A stretch of DNA of 64,000 nucleotides from NCBI GenBank assembly GCA_000507305.1, contig DF243128.1:1-64000 (forward strand). Reading direction: 5' to 3'. This DNA comes from Breviolum minutum Mf 1.05b.01. Taxonomy: Eukaryota > Sar > Dinophyceae > Suessiales > Symbiodiniaceae. Made by a program: the position numbers and the translations under genes. Shown here piece by piece: positions 20,401-31,832 of the stretch; positions within the stretch are counted from its first letter, which is position 1; each line of letters begins with the position of its first letter. The notes beneath the pieces were generated by a model that saw nothing but the letters and a program-made list of their open reading frames with translations, had not been told where the DNA came from and searched no databases.

Positions 20401-21027
20401 TCGGAATTTGAAGCGAGGAGATGTGGACAAAGTACCTACTGTATTTGGGTTTTGCACTGATAATTTCCATTGGACTTACCAGGTATGGGTCTATTTCAAC
20501 AACACTTCTTGAAGACTATCTTTGACTTCGGTAACATGTGGCAGCTTCGGATATAATATTTAGATATAGATGGTTTACGTGCACGGAGAAAAATTCTGAA
20601 CTGCACAAAGGCAACTTGAAACGCTTTTTATACATGTGGCAGTCTCGCAGTTTCTCGTTCCCAATCAGATTTTCTGCCGAAAAAAACTCTCCGTTGCAAA
20701 AAAGTGGAGCTGGGAGAAGTGTCTCCGTGTTCTAAGCTTTCCAGACAGTGAGAATGCCTCGACTTCGAAAGTGGTCCGTCCCCCGGATGGATGTGTCCAT
20801 GCATGTCCCAAACGTTTATCGTAAGGTGGTTTTCACCTGACTTCTAACTTGAAAACAAATCGTTTTGCACTGGTCTGAAAGTAGGTGGCGCAATTTTTTG
20901 TTGGCAATGCTGTAGATGGCTCAATGCCAATTTTAGAAATGCAGTTGGGCCATGTATGGATTTGTCCATGCATGTCCCAAATGGTTATATTAAGGTGGCT
21001 TTCCACCAACTTCTAAGTTAAGAATAA
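20401..21027 (+). repeat. Module C copy, 3' two thirds, with a B-like tail
   Basis: 20420-20830 follows the second half of C (TGATAATTTCCA to CCCAAACGTTTATCGTAAGG). 20860-21027 matches the end of B (GTTGGGCCATGTATGGATTT). Confidence 0.8.
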
Positions 21028-21918
21028 ATCGTCCGATTTCCCATGGATCCGAATGCTGCTTATGTATTGGAGTCGAGACTTATTTCTATGGATGGTGCAT
21101 CACAAATCCCAATTTCGGAATTTGAAGCGACGAGATGGCACAACTCAAGAGTTTGTGTCTGGTACTTTCAGGTCTGTAAATTCCGATTCTGCCTACTGGG
21201 AACCAAATACTTCATGTCGGTAAATAATTGCAGCTGCTCACACATAAACTTCGGCCAGACTGCAGTTGAGGGGATACTGATCCTTTGCTGTGACTTAGTT
21301 TCTCCACTTGAGCGGCGCTAAAGCACTTGATGGATTTGAATATCGCATGAGCTTGCTTCCGCGCCTGCTTTCCAGGGACAGACATGCTGGCGCCAGCTTA
21401 CGTGAACGCACGTGGATGAACCTCGTTTTGATTTCGTTTTGCACGGGTTTGACAGTAGATGGCACAACTATGCGCCCTTGGAAATGCCATAAGTGGCTCA
21501 ACGCCAATTTTAGAAATGTAGTTGGGCCATCTATGGATTTTTCTGTGCATGTCCCAAACGGTTATATATCTTTGGGCTGTTTTCAACTAACTTCTAACTT
21601 GAGAATAAATCGTTCGATTTGCCATGGATCGGAATCTATACTGCTTATGTATTGGAATCGAGGCTTATTTCTATGGATGGTGCAACCCAAGTCCCGATTT
21701 CGGAATTTGAAGCGACGAGATGGCACAACTCAAGAGTTTGTGTCTGGTACTTTCAGCTGTAAATTCCAAAGCTGCCTACTGGCCAAATATTTCATCTTGG
21801 TCAATAAATTATGCTGCTGCTCAGACATAAACTTCGTCCAGACTGCAGTTGAGGGGATACTGATCCTTTGCTGTGTCTTAGTTTCTCCACTTGAGCGGGG
21901 CTAGAGCACTTGATGGAT
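21028..21918 (+). repeat. Modules A, B, A holding the longest repeat-borne frame (21308-21904)
   Basis: A lies at 21028-21330, B at 21330-21590 and A at 21605-21918. One frame of 198 codons (21308-21904) crosses B and the second A. In other copies the same frame is broken by indels, and the substitutions I looked at often change the amino acid, so I do not call it a gene. Confidence 0.8.
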
Positions 21919-22834
21919 TTATGCTGGCACACCGCAACCCTATGGGCAACCTACAGTCTTGCAAGTACAAGTTGCTCCTATATGGTAAAGCTTGGAGGTG
22001 TCTTTCAAGCGACTAAAACGTTTTAATGTGCCTCGACTTTCCCTTGGAAAAAAAACTGATTTTCAAGTGTGGAAAGTCGCGAACCACTGAAATGCTAGAG
22101 TGAAAAGGTTCATGAAGAAGCTAGGTTACCTCCCAAGCCGCACTGACGAGATCTTGTTCTTATATATGTGAGCCCAAAATGAAACTGCTTAACAAAAAGG
22201 GCACAAAATTCGCGTCTTTGGTACCAACATAAGACACTTCATAGGTTTTTTGTTGCCCAAGAATTCAACACAACACACTGCCACATCGTCCGGTGTCAAC
22301 GTCGAAAATCGAGATTCTGAGAATTTCAACCTTTTCAATCATATCTTGTTAAGGGAAGATGGCGAGGTTCCCCAAAAATCCCGTTGGCTCGAGAACTACA
22401 AACACTATTTGGGATCCCTACAAAAACCAACCATTTCAAAGACATCAAAAGTTTCCTCTGGCTAAACCGCTCGTCTTCCACCAAAAAATATTGAAAAGCT
22501 GCCGGTATGACCCCCCAGGTTCATAACGGAACCTTTGGCAGCTTCGGTTTTTTCTTAACGTCAACTTTTCCACCGAAAAAAAACGCCGCCAGCCCTGCAC
22601 TCTGTTGCATTGCCGGTTCAACAGAGCAGGCGCTTCTACCGCGTAGCCGTAGCCTATGCAGTCTTCTTGGCCTTCCGTAGCCTCCACGTAGCCCACTGTA
22701 TCCCAAAAAACACATCGTTTCGGTTGGGAGCAAAAGGCTGCCATTGGAAATTCCTACCTGCTGCTGCTAAGGAGTGGAAATTTCCCAGCTTTGAGAATAC
22801 ACATTTCAGGGCACGGATTTATAAATGTCACTGC
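21919..22834 (+). repeat. Module E copy with D-type tail
   Basis: E lies at 21919-22600. From about 22600 it passes into the D tail, with CCGCGTAG and CCTCCACGTAG motifs at 22638-22692, and the link AAATTCCTACCTGCTGCTG to C. Confidence 0.85.
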
Positions 22835-23440
22835 TGAATCGGCGTTTTGGAGGAACGGTTTGTGAAGGAGGGCGTTTTACGTCCGTAGAAGCTTGAAGGG
22901 TTTGCCAAAGCCTTTTGAACGAATCTTTGAACGCAAACGGAATGTTGTTTGAACCCTATTTTGAACATTCCTTGAAATGGACAAATCTTGTGTTCCAGTT
23001 GCTAAACTCGCCGTCAGTGAAAAAGAAGTACTGAAGTTGTGGACAAAGTACCTACTGTCTTTGGTTTTGGCAGTGATAATTTCCATGGGTCTTACCAGGT
23101 ATGGGCTTATGTCATCAACAATTCTTCAAGACTATTTTTGACTTCGGTAACATGTGGCAGCTTCGGATATGATATTTAGATATAGATGGTTTACGTGCCA
23201 CAAATGAACTTGTTTTCAACATGCTCCTAAGAGTATGCATGCTCGAAGAAAAACACTGAACTGCACAAAGGCAACTTGAAACGCTTTTCATAAATGTGGC
23301 AGCCTCTCACTCTCTCGTTCCCAATCAGATTTTCTTGCGAAAAAAACACTCTGTTGCAAAGAAGTGGAGCTGGGAGAAGTGTCTCCATGTTCTTAGCTTT
23401 CCAAACAGTGGGAATTCCCTTCAGTTAAAAGAATAGCAAC
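22835..23440 (+). repeat. Module C copy, nearly full length
   Basis: It is continuous from GGCGTTTTGGAGGAACGGTT to CTTTCCAAACAGTGGGAATT. It contains TTTGGTTTTGGCAG and CCAGGTATGGGCTTATG, the splice-like pair seen in other C copies. Confidence 0.85.
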
Positions 23441-23990
23441 ATCTACGTGATCCAAATCCCCCAGAACGAACTGGAATCCAATCCAAAACCCAGGCATCTA
23501 GAGTGCTCAAAAAACACGAATCTATTCATGCAGATTCAGATGGTGATGTTCTGGCTCAAATTGTGGCTGATCTATCATGCCAAGTTGTTTGCCACCAATC
23601 TTTTTACCCAGCTCGCCATCTACCAGGTGGTTTTTCTTCTATTCTGAGTTCCGCTTTTTATGATCTGAAGTTTTTTCTTCTGCCCTAAGTATCCTGACCC
23701 CTCAAAACTGGCTATTTTGAGGACCTGGACCCCTGCTGTACAGGTTCAGGGCCCCTTCCATTGGAGGGTCCGATGATCCTTAGGGTGTGCAACAAAAGCA
23801 TGTTTCACTTGACCCGACTTGGTGGCAAATGCAAAAAACACCACCAGCCCTGCCCTCTGTTGCATTGCAGTTTCAAGTCACCAGGCGATTCTACTCCTCG
23901 TAGCCCCTGCATCCTTAAAAAAACACACACACAACGTACCTGACTGAAATGTCCTTCAACACAACGTACCTGATTGAAAACATCCAAACA
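23441..23990 (+). repeat. Segment K, dispersed repeat and E-type tail
   Basis: 23465-23660 (GAACTGGAATCCA, TCAAAAAACACGAATCTATTC) recurs right after the gap at 30511-30680. One frame reads LKKHESIHADSDGDV. 23683-23790 is the dispersed repeat shared with 3041. 23830-23990 matches the end of E3 and E4 (ACTCCTCGTAGC, ACAACGTACCTGA). Confidence 0.75.
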
Positions 23991-24910
23991 AGCTGCCATT
24001 GGAAATTCCTACCTGCTGCTGCTAAGGAGTGGAAATTTCCCAGCTTTGAGAATACACATTTCAGGGCACGGATTTATAAATGTCACTGCTGAATCGGAGT
24101 TTTGGAGGAAGGGTTTGTGAAGGAGGGCGTTTTACGTCCGTAGAAGCTTGAAGGGTTTGCCAAAGCCTTTTGAACGAATCTTTGAACGCAAACGGAATGT
24201 TGTTTGAACCCTATTTTGAACATTCCTTGAAATGGACAAATCTTGTGTTCCAGTTGCTAAACTCGCCGTCAGTGAAAAAGAAGTACTGAAGTTGTGGACA
24301 AAGTACCTACTGTCTTTGGTTTTGCAGTGATAATTTCCACTGTTGGGTCTTACCAGGTATGGGCTTATGTCATCAACAATTCTTCAAGACTATCTTTGGC
24401 TTCGGTAGCATGTCAAAGATATTGGCCACATGGCGTCCTCCACCAAAAAATGCGACGATCACGAAACCTCCAGTTTCTGTGTAGCCTTTGGCAGCTTGGG
24501 TTTTTTCTTAACGTCAACTTTTCCAGCTTTAAAACACCACCAGGCCTGCAATCTGTTGCAAAGTGCTTCGCAGCTTCAACTCAACACTCGTGCCTTTGGA
24601 AAAACGAAACTTTAAAAACTGCTGATACCCTCTACGAATCCATCTACAGCAACGTTTTTTTTTTGAGAGCATGAGCACACCTTCCAGGTAGGCTGTTTGT
24701 GCAGAAGGGTAGCATAGCCTCCGCATAGGAGACCTCCACAATAGTTGCCTCTGCGTAGCCACAGCTTATACAGTCTGCGAGGCCTTCCATAGCCTCTGCG
24801 TAGCCCCCATATCCCAAAAAAACACAGCGGGGTCGAGCGCAAAGAGCTGCCATTGGCAATTCCTACCTGATGCTGCTAAGGTTCAACAGTGGAAATTTCA
24901 GGGCACGGGT
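23991..24910 (+). repeat. Modules C then D with full iteron tail
   Basis: C lies at about 24085-24415, almost identical to 22840-23110. D runs from 24430 to 24820, with tail iterons at 24718, 24748 and 24793 (30 and 45 bp apart, as at 8001). Confidence 0.85.
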
Positions 24911-25640
24911 TTATAAATATCACTGCTGAATCGGCGTTTTGGACGAACAGTTTGTGAAGGAGGGCATTTCACGTCCGTAGAGGCTTGAAGGGTTTGCGAA
25001 AGCCTTTTGAGCGAATCTTTGAACAAAATTGGAATATTATTTGAGCATTATTTTGAACAGTCTTTAAAACGGACAAATCTTGTGCCGCACTTCCTAACTT
25101 GCCGTCAGTGATAAACTTGTTTTCCAGTTGCTAAACTCGCCGTCCGTGAAAAAAAAGTACTGCCATTGTAGATAGTTTCCACTGTTGGGTCTTGCCAGGT
25201 ATGGGCTTGTTTCATGTACAATTCTTGAAGACTACCCTTGACTTCGGTAGCAGGTGGCGGCTTCGGATATGATATCTAGATATAAGTAGATGATTTACAT
25301 GCCACAAATGATCTGTTTTTCAACATCAATTTCAGAGCACAAAGGCAACTTGAAACGCTTTTCACATATGTCAGCCTCTCACTCTCTCGTTCCCAATCAG
25401 ATCTTCTTGCGAAAAAAACACTCCGTTGCGAAAAAGTGGAACTGGGAGAATTGTCTCCATGTTCTAAGCCTTCCAAACAGTGGGAATTTCTCGACTTCGG
25501 AAGTGGCCCGTCCCCCAGATCTGACTGACAAAAAAGCTTCTTACAATGGGTTGGATGCAGTTGGGCCATGTATGCGTTTATCCCTGCATGTCTCAAACGT
25601 TTATGATAAGATGGTTTTCACCTGCCTTACTTGAAAACAA
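24911..25640 (+). repeat. Module C copy
   Basis: From GGCGTTTTGGACGAACAGTT at about 24930 to CTCAAACGTTTATGATAAG. The end (25370-25620) is close to 27950-28190 and 55300-55535. Confidence 0.85.
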
Positions 25641-26635
25641 ATCGTTCGATTTCCCATGGATGCAAATACTATTTATGTATTGGAGTCGAGGCTTATTTCT
25701 AGGGATGGTGCAACGCAAATGCCGATTTCGGAAATTGGAGTGAGTATATGGCACAACTCAAGAGTTTGTGTCTGGTACTTTCAGGTCTATAAATTCAAAT
25801 ACTTGATCTCGGAAAAAAACTGTGGCTTCTCATACATAAACTTAGTCCAGACAGTTGACGACAAACGGATCCTTTGCTGTGTCTTAAATTCTCCACTTGA
25901 GCAGGGCGAAAGCACTTGTACTCACTTCCATCGTCTTGACAAATTGACGTTTTCCCAGCCCCTGGTTTACGAAAGCTGTCTGTATTGGAGTCGAGGCTTA
26001 TTTCTACGGATGGTGCAACACAAAGTGAAGCGGGATGGCACAACTCAAGAGATTGTGTCTGGTACTTTCAGGGTCTATGAATTCCAATTCTACCTACTGG
26101 CCAAATACTTCGTCTCGGTAAGTAATTGCAGCTGCTCACACATACACTTCGTCCAAACAGTTGAGGAGAAACTGAGAAAGCGTTCCTTTGCTGTGTCTTA
26201 AATTCTCCAGTTGAGCGGGGCTAAAGCACTTGATAGACTTGAATATCATCGAATGAGATTGCTTCCGCGCCTGCTTCCCAGGGACAAACGTACTATTTAT
26301 CTAAATGTGATTTCCCACCAACTTCCAACTTAAGAATCAATCGTTCGATTTCCCACGGATCCCGATACTGTTTATGTATTGGAGTCGAGGCTTATTTCTA
26401 GGGATGGTGCAACCCAAATCACGATTTCGGAATTTGAAGCCAGGACGACTCAAGAGTGTGGCTCCGGTACTTTCAGGTCTGTAGATCCCAATTCTGCCTA
26501 CTGGCCAATACTTCATCTCGGTAAAAAGTTGCGGCTGCTCACACATAAACTTTGGCCAGGCAGCAGTTGAAGATAAACTGATCCTTTGCTGTGTCTTAGT
26601 TTCTTCACTTGAGAGGCGCTAGAGCCCTTGATGGA
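25641..26635 (+). repeat. Three module A copies in a row
   Basis: Copies start at 25645, about 25985 (truncated) and 26343. One frame (25656-26201, 181 codons) runs through the first two by chance of phase. 26240-26340 matches the link at 6570-6676. Confidence 0.8.
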
Positions 26636-27508
26636 TTTTTATGCTGGCACACCGGGCCCAACCCTTTGGGCAACCTACAGTCTTGCAAGTACAAGTTGCT
26701 CTTGTATGGTAAAGCTTGGAGGTGTCTTTCAAGCGACTAAAACGTTTTAATGTGCCTCGACTTTCCGTTGGAAAAAAAAATGATTTCAAGTGTGGACAGT
26801 CGCGAACCACTGAAATGCCAGAGTGAAAAGGTTCATGAAGAAGCTAGGTCCAGGTTACCTCCCAAGCCGCACTGACGAGATCTTGTTCTTATATGTGAGC
26901 CCAAAATCAAACTGCTTAACAAAAAAGGCACAAAATTCATCAAAATTCCCGTCTTTGGTACCAACATAAGCTTTGAATTGAAACACTTCATAGGTTTTTT
27001 GTTGCCCAAAAATTCAACACGACACACTGCCACATCGTCCGGTGTCAACGTCGAAAATCGAGATTCTGAGAATTTCACACTTTTCAATCATATCTTGTTA
27101 AGGGAAGATGGCGAGGTTCCCCAAAAATCCCGTTGGCTCGAGAACTAGAAACACTATTTGGGATCCCTACAAAAACCAACCATTTCAAAGACATCAAAAG
27201 TTTCCTCTGGCTAAACCGCTCGTCTTCCACCAAAAAATACGAAAAGCTGCCGGTATGACCCCCCAGTTTCGTAACGGAACCTTTGGCAGCTTCGGTTTTT
27301 TCTTAACGTCAACTTTTCCACTGAAAAGAACACCGCCAGCCCTGTTCTCTGCATTGCAGGTTCAAGTCACGAGGCGATTCTACTCCTCGTAGCACCTGCA
27401 TCCTTAAAAAAACACACACAACGTACCTGACTGAAATGTCCTACAACACAACGTGCCTGATTGAAAACATCCAAACAAGTTGAACAATTCAATGTGGACT
27501 GCTTCGAC
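26636..27508 (+). repeat. Module E copy 3, extended form
   Basis: After the normal E (26640-27340) it continues with ACTCCTCGTAGCACCTGC and ACACAACGTGCCTGATTG to GGACTGCTTCGACT. The extended form is nearly identical to 29108-29980. Confidence 0.85.
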
Positions 27509-28222
27509 TGAAGGGGCTTGCTGAATCGCCGTTTTGGACGAACGATTTGTGAACGAGGGCATTTCATGTCAGTAGAAGCTTGCAGGGCTTGCGAAAGCCT
27601 TTCGAACGAAGCTTTGAACGCAAATGGAATGGTATGTGAACATTACTCTGAACAGTCTTCGAAATGGACAAACCTGTTGTTCCAGTTGCTAGACTCGCCC
27701 TCAGTGATAAAAAAAGTACTGACATTGTGGACAAAGTACCTACTGCATTAGGTTTTGCAGCGATAATTTCCATGGGTCGTACCAGGTATTGGTCTATTTC
27801 AACAACACCTCTTGAAGACTATCTTTGACTTCGGTAACATGTGGCAGCTTCGGATATGATATCTAGATATAGATGGTTTACGTGCACGGAGAAAAATTCT
27901 GAACTGCACAAAGGCAACTTGAAACGCTTTTCATACATGTGACAGTCTCCCAGTCTCTCGTTCCCGATCAGATTTTCTGCCGAAAAAAACACTCCGTTGC
28001 GAAAAAGTGGAGCTGGGAGAATTGTCTCCATGTTCTAAGCCTTCCAAACAGTGGGAATTTCTCGACTTCGGAAGTGGCCCGTCCCCCAGATCTGACTGAC
28101 AAAAAAGCTTCTTACAATGGGTTGGATGCAGTTGGGCCATGTATGCGTTTATCCCTGCATGTCTCAAACGTTTACTATAAGGTGGTTTTCACATGACTTC
28201 TAACTTGAAAACATTTGAAAAC
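27509..28222 (+). repeat. Module C copy
   Basis: It starts at CGCCGTTTTGGACGAACGAT (about 27525) and ends at CTCAAACGTTTACTATAAGG (about 28185). Confidence 0.85.
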
Positions 28223-28591
28223 AACTCGTTCGATTTCCCATGGATCCGAATACTGTTTATGTATTGGAGTCGATGCTTATTTCTATGGATGGTGCAACCC
28301 AAATCCCGATTTGGGAATTGGAAGTGAGGAGATGGCACAACTCAAGAATTTGTGTCCGGTACTTTCAGGTTTGCAAATTCCAATTCTACCTACTGGCCAA
28401 ATACTTGATCTCGGCAAATAATTGCGGCTGCTCACACATAAACTTCGACTAAACAGTTGAGGAGAAACTGAGAAACCGATTCTTTGCTGTGTCTTAAAGT
28501 CTCCACTTGAGCGGGGCTGAAGCACTTGTACTCACTTCCATCGTCTTGACAAATTTGCGTTTTCCCAGCCCCTGGTTTACGAAAGCTGTCT
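28223..28591 (+). repeat. Module A copy truncated by a unique insert
   Basis: From CCCATGGATCCGAATACTG (28238) to GTTTACGAAAGCTGTCT, where module A normally continues GTATTGGAGTCGAGG but here unique sequence starts. Confidence 0.85.
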
Positions 28592-28905
28592 TGACATACC
28601 CAGAGGTACCTTTACATGAAAGAACTTTTCAAGACAAAACATGCGCCATCACGATGGCGATATTGAGGGGCCAGGATGGTCCAGATATACCAATGATGGG
28701 ATGTATTCCAACAGATGACAGTACTGTCTTCACTTATGCAGGTCGTATGACGTGTTTTTTCGAAAATGTGAAAACACTTGCATACAATGATAGTCTGCTT
28801 GAAGTTTTTCGAAGAGCACCAAATTTTCAGGAACATCCCACATGTGAAAAGAATGGGCTGTTCAACGATGGCTGTGTGTTTATACGAAATTTTCTAATGT
28901 CTTGA
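28592..28905 (+). CDS. Orphan open frame, no recognised family
   Basis: A frame crosses from module A into unique DNA and stops at TGA 28903-28905. The unique part gives about 104 residues: TYPEVPLHERTFQDKTCAIT, MAILRGQDGPDIPMMGCIPT, DDSTVFTYAGRMTCFFENVK, TLAYNDSLLEVFRRAPNFQE, HPTCEKNGLFNDGCVFIRNF. The first in-frame ATG within it is at 28654 (83 codons to the stop). Composition is balanced, with Asp, Gly, Pro and Phe spread evenly, unlike the frames in the repeats. I see no signal peptide or known motif. It may be a gene fragment picked up when this stretch joined the repeats. The minus strand is also open (28612-28836) but looks less protein-like. Confidence 0.35.
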
Positions 28906-29107
28906 CAGTTATCATTTTATAGATAGAATATGAACCTGGATAAATATATAGTAGACTTCCTTATATCCTTGGCCTGCGCACATCTTCACATCTTCATTCA
29001 CAAACCCCTTTTTTGGTGCCATCGTCAACATCGACTCGTCATTTTCTTGGGAGAAGCCCGTTAAGCGCAGTCGAAGCGCTTGGAAGCGAACGGAAAGACT
29101 ACGTATG
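28906..29107. other. Remainder of unique insert, possible minus-strand fragment
   Basis: A minus frame over 29133-28912 reads ENDESMLTMAPKKGFVNEDV, then KMCAGQGYKEVYYIF. It is too short to judge. Module E resumes at 29108. Confidence 0.3.
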
Positions 29108-29980
29108 ATGGATTTTTTATGCGCCAGCACCACCGGTCCAACCCTTTGGGCAACCTACAGGACCTAGCAAGTACAAGTTGCGAGACTGTATGGTAAAGCT
29201 TGTTTCGGCGTCTTGAAAAAGCGACTAAAACGTTTTAATGTGCCTCGACTTTCCCTTGGAAAAAAAACTGATTTTCAAGTGTGGAAAGTCGCGAACCACT
29301 GAAATGCCAGAGTGAAAAGGTTCATGAAGAAGCTAGGTCCAGGTTACCTCCCAAGCCGCACTGACGAGATCTTGTTCTTATATGTGAGCCCAAAATCAAA
29401 CTGCCTGACAAAAATGGCACAAAATGCCCGTCTTTGGTGCCAACATAAGCTTTGAATTGAAACACTTCATAGCTTTTTTGTTGCCCAAGAATTCAACACG
29501 ACACACTGCCACATCGTCTGGTGTCAACGTCGAGAATCGAGACTCTGAGAATTTCAATCTGTTCAATCATATCTTGTTAAGGGAAGATGGCGAGGTTCCC
29601 CAAAAAATCCCGTTGGCTCGAGAACTAACTATTTGGGATCCTACAAAAGCCTATATCAAAGACATCAAAAGTTTCCTCTGGCTAAACCGGGCGTCTTCCA
29701 CCAAAAAATACGAAAAGCTGCCGGTATGACCCCCCAGTTTCGTAACGGAACCTTTGGCAGCTTCGGTTTTTTCTTAACGTCAACTTTTCCACTGAAAAGA
29801 ACACCGCCAGCCCTGTTCTCTGCATTGCAGGTTCAAGTCACGAGGCGATTCTACTCCTCGTAGCACCTGCATCCTTAAAAAAACACACACAACGTACCTG
29901 ACTGAAATGTCCTACAACACAACGTGCCTGATTGAAAACATCCAAACAAGTTGAACAATTCAATGTGGACTGCTTCGACT
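29108..29980 (+). repeat. Module E copy 4, extended form, running into a gap
   Basis: Nearly identical to 26636-27508 (offset about 2.47 kb). It ends at GGACTGCTTCGACT, exactly where the N run begins. Confidence 0.85.
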
Positions 29981-30510
29981 NNNNNNNNNNNNNNNNNNNN
30001 NNNNNNNNNNNNNNNNNNNNNNNNNNNNNNNNNNNNNNNNNNNNNNNNNNNNNNNNNNNNNNNNNNNNNNNNNNNNNNNNNNNNNNNNNNNNNNNNNNNN
30101 NNNNNNNNNNNNNNNNNNNNNNNNNNNNNNNNNNNNNNNNNNNNNNNNNNNNNNNNNNNNNNNNNNNNNNNNNNNNNNNNNNNNNNNNNNNNNNNNNNNN
30201 NNNNNNNNNNNNNNNNNNNNNNNNNNNNNNNNNNNNNNNNNNNNNNNNNNNNNNNNNNNNNNNNNNNNNNNNNNNNNNNNNNNNNNNNNNNNNNNNNNNN
30301 NNNNNNNNNNNNNNNNNNNNNNNNNNNNNNNNNNNNNNNNNNNNNNNNNNNNNNNNNNNNNNNNNNNNNNNNNNNNNNNNNNNNNNNNNNNNNNNNNNNN
30401 NNNNNNNNNNNNNNNNNNNNNNNNNNNNNNNNNNNNNNNNNNNNNNNNNNNNNNNNNNNNNNNNNNNNNNNNNNNNNNNNNNNNNNNNNNNNNNNNNNNN
30501 NNNNNNNNNN
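29981..30510. other. Assembly gap (530 N)
   Basis: 530 consecutive N. Open frames spanning it are artefacts. The right flank begins with segment K, as at 23465, so the gap may hide module C sequence, as at 27509. Confidence 0.99.
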
Positions 30511-30930
30511 GAACTGGAATCCACTCCAAAACCCAGGCATCTCGAGTGCTCAAAAAACACGAATCTATTCATACAGATTCAAATGGTGATGTTGCTCAAC
30601 TTGTGGCTGATCTACCCTGTCAAGTTGGCAAAAATTTGTCACCAATTTGTGTTACCCAGCTCGCCATCTACGAACCGGTGGTTTTTCTTCTGTGCAACAT
30701 ACGAACCGGTGTGTTTTTGATATGCCTCGAAGATTCCAGCCGACCAGATTCGAAACGACCCAAGAGGGGAAAAAGAACAATTCACATTCAAAACCTGAAA
30801 GTTGTGAATCATCTGAGTGGTGTATGCTGTTCAGCAAAATCGAAGCCCACATCCTCCTAGAAGTTGCTCCAACTTCGTTTCTGAAACAAAAAATCAAGAG
30901 CTTTACAGGAAAAAGACATTCTTGGTAAAA
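30511..30930 (+). other. Segment K copy plus unique frame
   Basis: 30511-30680 repeats 23465-23660. Beyond it a frame with an ATG at 30722 reads MPRRFQPTRFETTQEGKKNN, SHSKPESCESSEWCMLFSKI, EAHILLEVAPTSFLKQKIKS, ending TGA 30926-30928. It is not recognised. The other plus frame (30546-30860) is also open, so coding status is doubtful. Confidence 0.35.
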
Positions 30931-31183
30931 ATGTGAAAGTGCAAGTCACTATGAACTCAAACTATGCACTTTGGCTACTTGATCATTTAATTGTCTATCC
31001 ATAACCAAAAACTATTCTCTACGATATCTCAACAATATCCTGTCAGACTGGTTGTGTGCAACAACTTCTTCAACTCGAAAAAATGGTGTAAGGCAAGATG
31101 TATCATTTAACTGCCTGGCCCACCTACAAAAAGACAGTGCCAATGTTTTGCCACAAGATGTTTCGGAACGGTTTCAGCTTGGT
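30931..31183. other. Unique stretch, nothing recognised
   Basis: No repeat module and no convincing frame. TTGGTTCAGC is duplicated in tandem at about 31180-31198 just right of this stretch. Confidence 0.4.
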
Positions 31184-31832
31184 TCAGCTTGGTTCAGCGG
31201 AAGGAAAGCAAGACAAAAGACGGTGTAGTTTGTTCACAAAGTTCTTAAGCAGACACGAAATATGGACACGTTTTTGGGGAGGGATAGTTACCAAAACTTC
31301 TTCCACACTTCCACTTGAAATGTTGTCAATGAAGTATTCCATGGTGGAAATGCTTTGATCCGACCTGGTAACCACAACAACACGCTGCTTTTCGAGCTCG
31401 TCAACTGCAAATCGTTGCCAGTTTCGTCAATGGGAAGACCACCTGGTGAAACCTGCTTCTTCAGGCTCAAAAGGAACGACCAAGTTCAACCATGTTGAAC
31501 CCTTTTTTCCCACTACGGCCACGTCATCGCCAGAAAGCACAAGGATTTGGTATACTCATCTTCAGCCAAGTAAAAAACTGATGCCTTTGTTCTGACGTCT
31601 GAGAAGACAATCTTCAAAAAATGTTGACTTTCGGAACCAAGTTGTTAGTCATCTTTCGGACGCCCGGAGAATCACATGAAAACTTCCATGCTTGGAGCAT
31701 TTTTGTTCTGCCCAGCTTGATCACAAACAATCCTCCATCGAAAACATCTGCCGGGTGAACTTGTCTTTGGACTTGACAAATCTGAACCACCCTTGTTTTG
31801 ACACGGACATCAAAGCAAGCCTCCCGTGCCAA
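31184..31832 (-). pseudogene. Minus-strand gene remnant with shifts and stops
   Basis: Read from 31832 down, frames follow one another with breaks. First comes ACFDVRVKTRVVQICQVQRQ, VHPADVFDGGLFVIKLGRTK, MLQAWKFSCDSPGVRKMTNN. Near 31557-31423 comes YQILVLSGDDVAVVGKKGST, WLNLVVPFEPEEAGFTRWSS. From about 31420 to 31184 comes NWQRFAVDELEKQRVVVVTR, SDQSISTMEYFIDNISSGSV, EEVLVTIPPQKRVHI. The composition is that of a soluble protein. I cannot name it. It is unique in the window, so it may be the relic of a host gene at the edge of F copy 2. Confidence 0.4.

Noticed and set aside
21308-21904. 198-codon frame across modules B and A as a gene
   Set aside because: The frame is broken in other copies, residues change freely between copies, and the opposite strand is also open.
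29838-30720. Open frames of 197-262 codons over 29838-30720
   Set aside because: They consist mostly of unknown residues across the 530-N gap, so they are artefacts.
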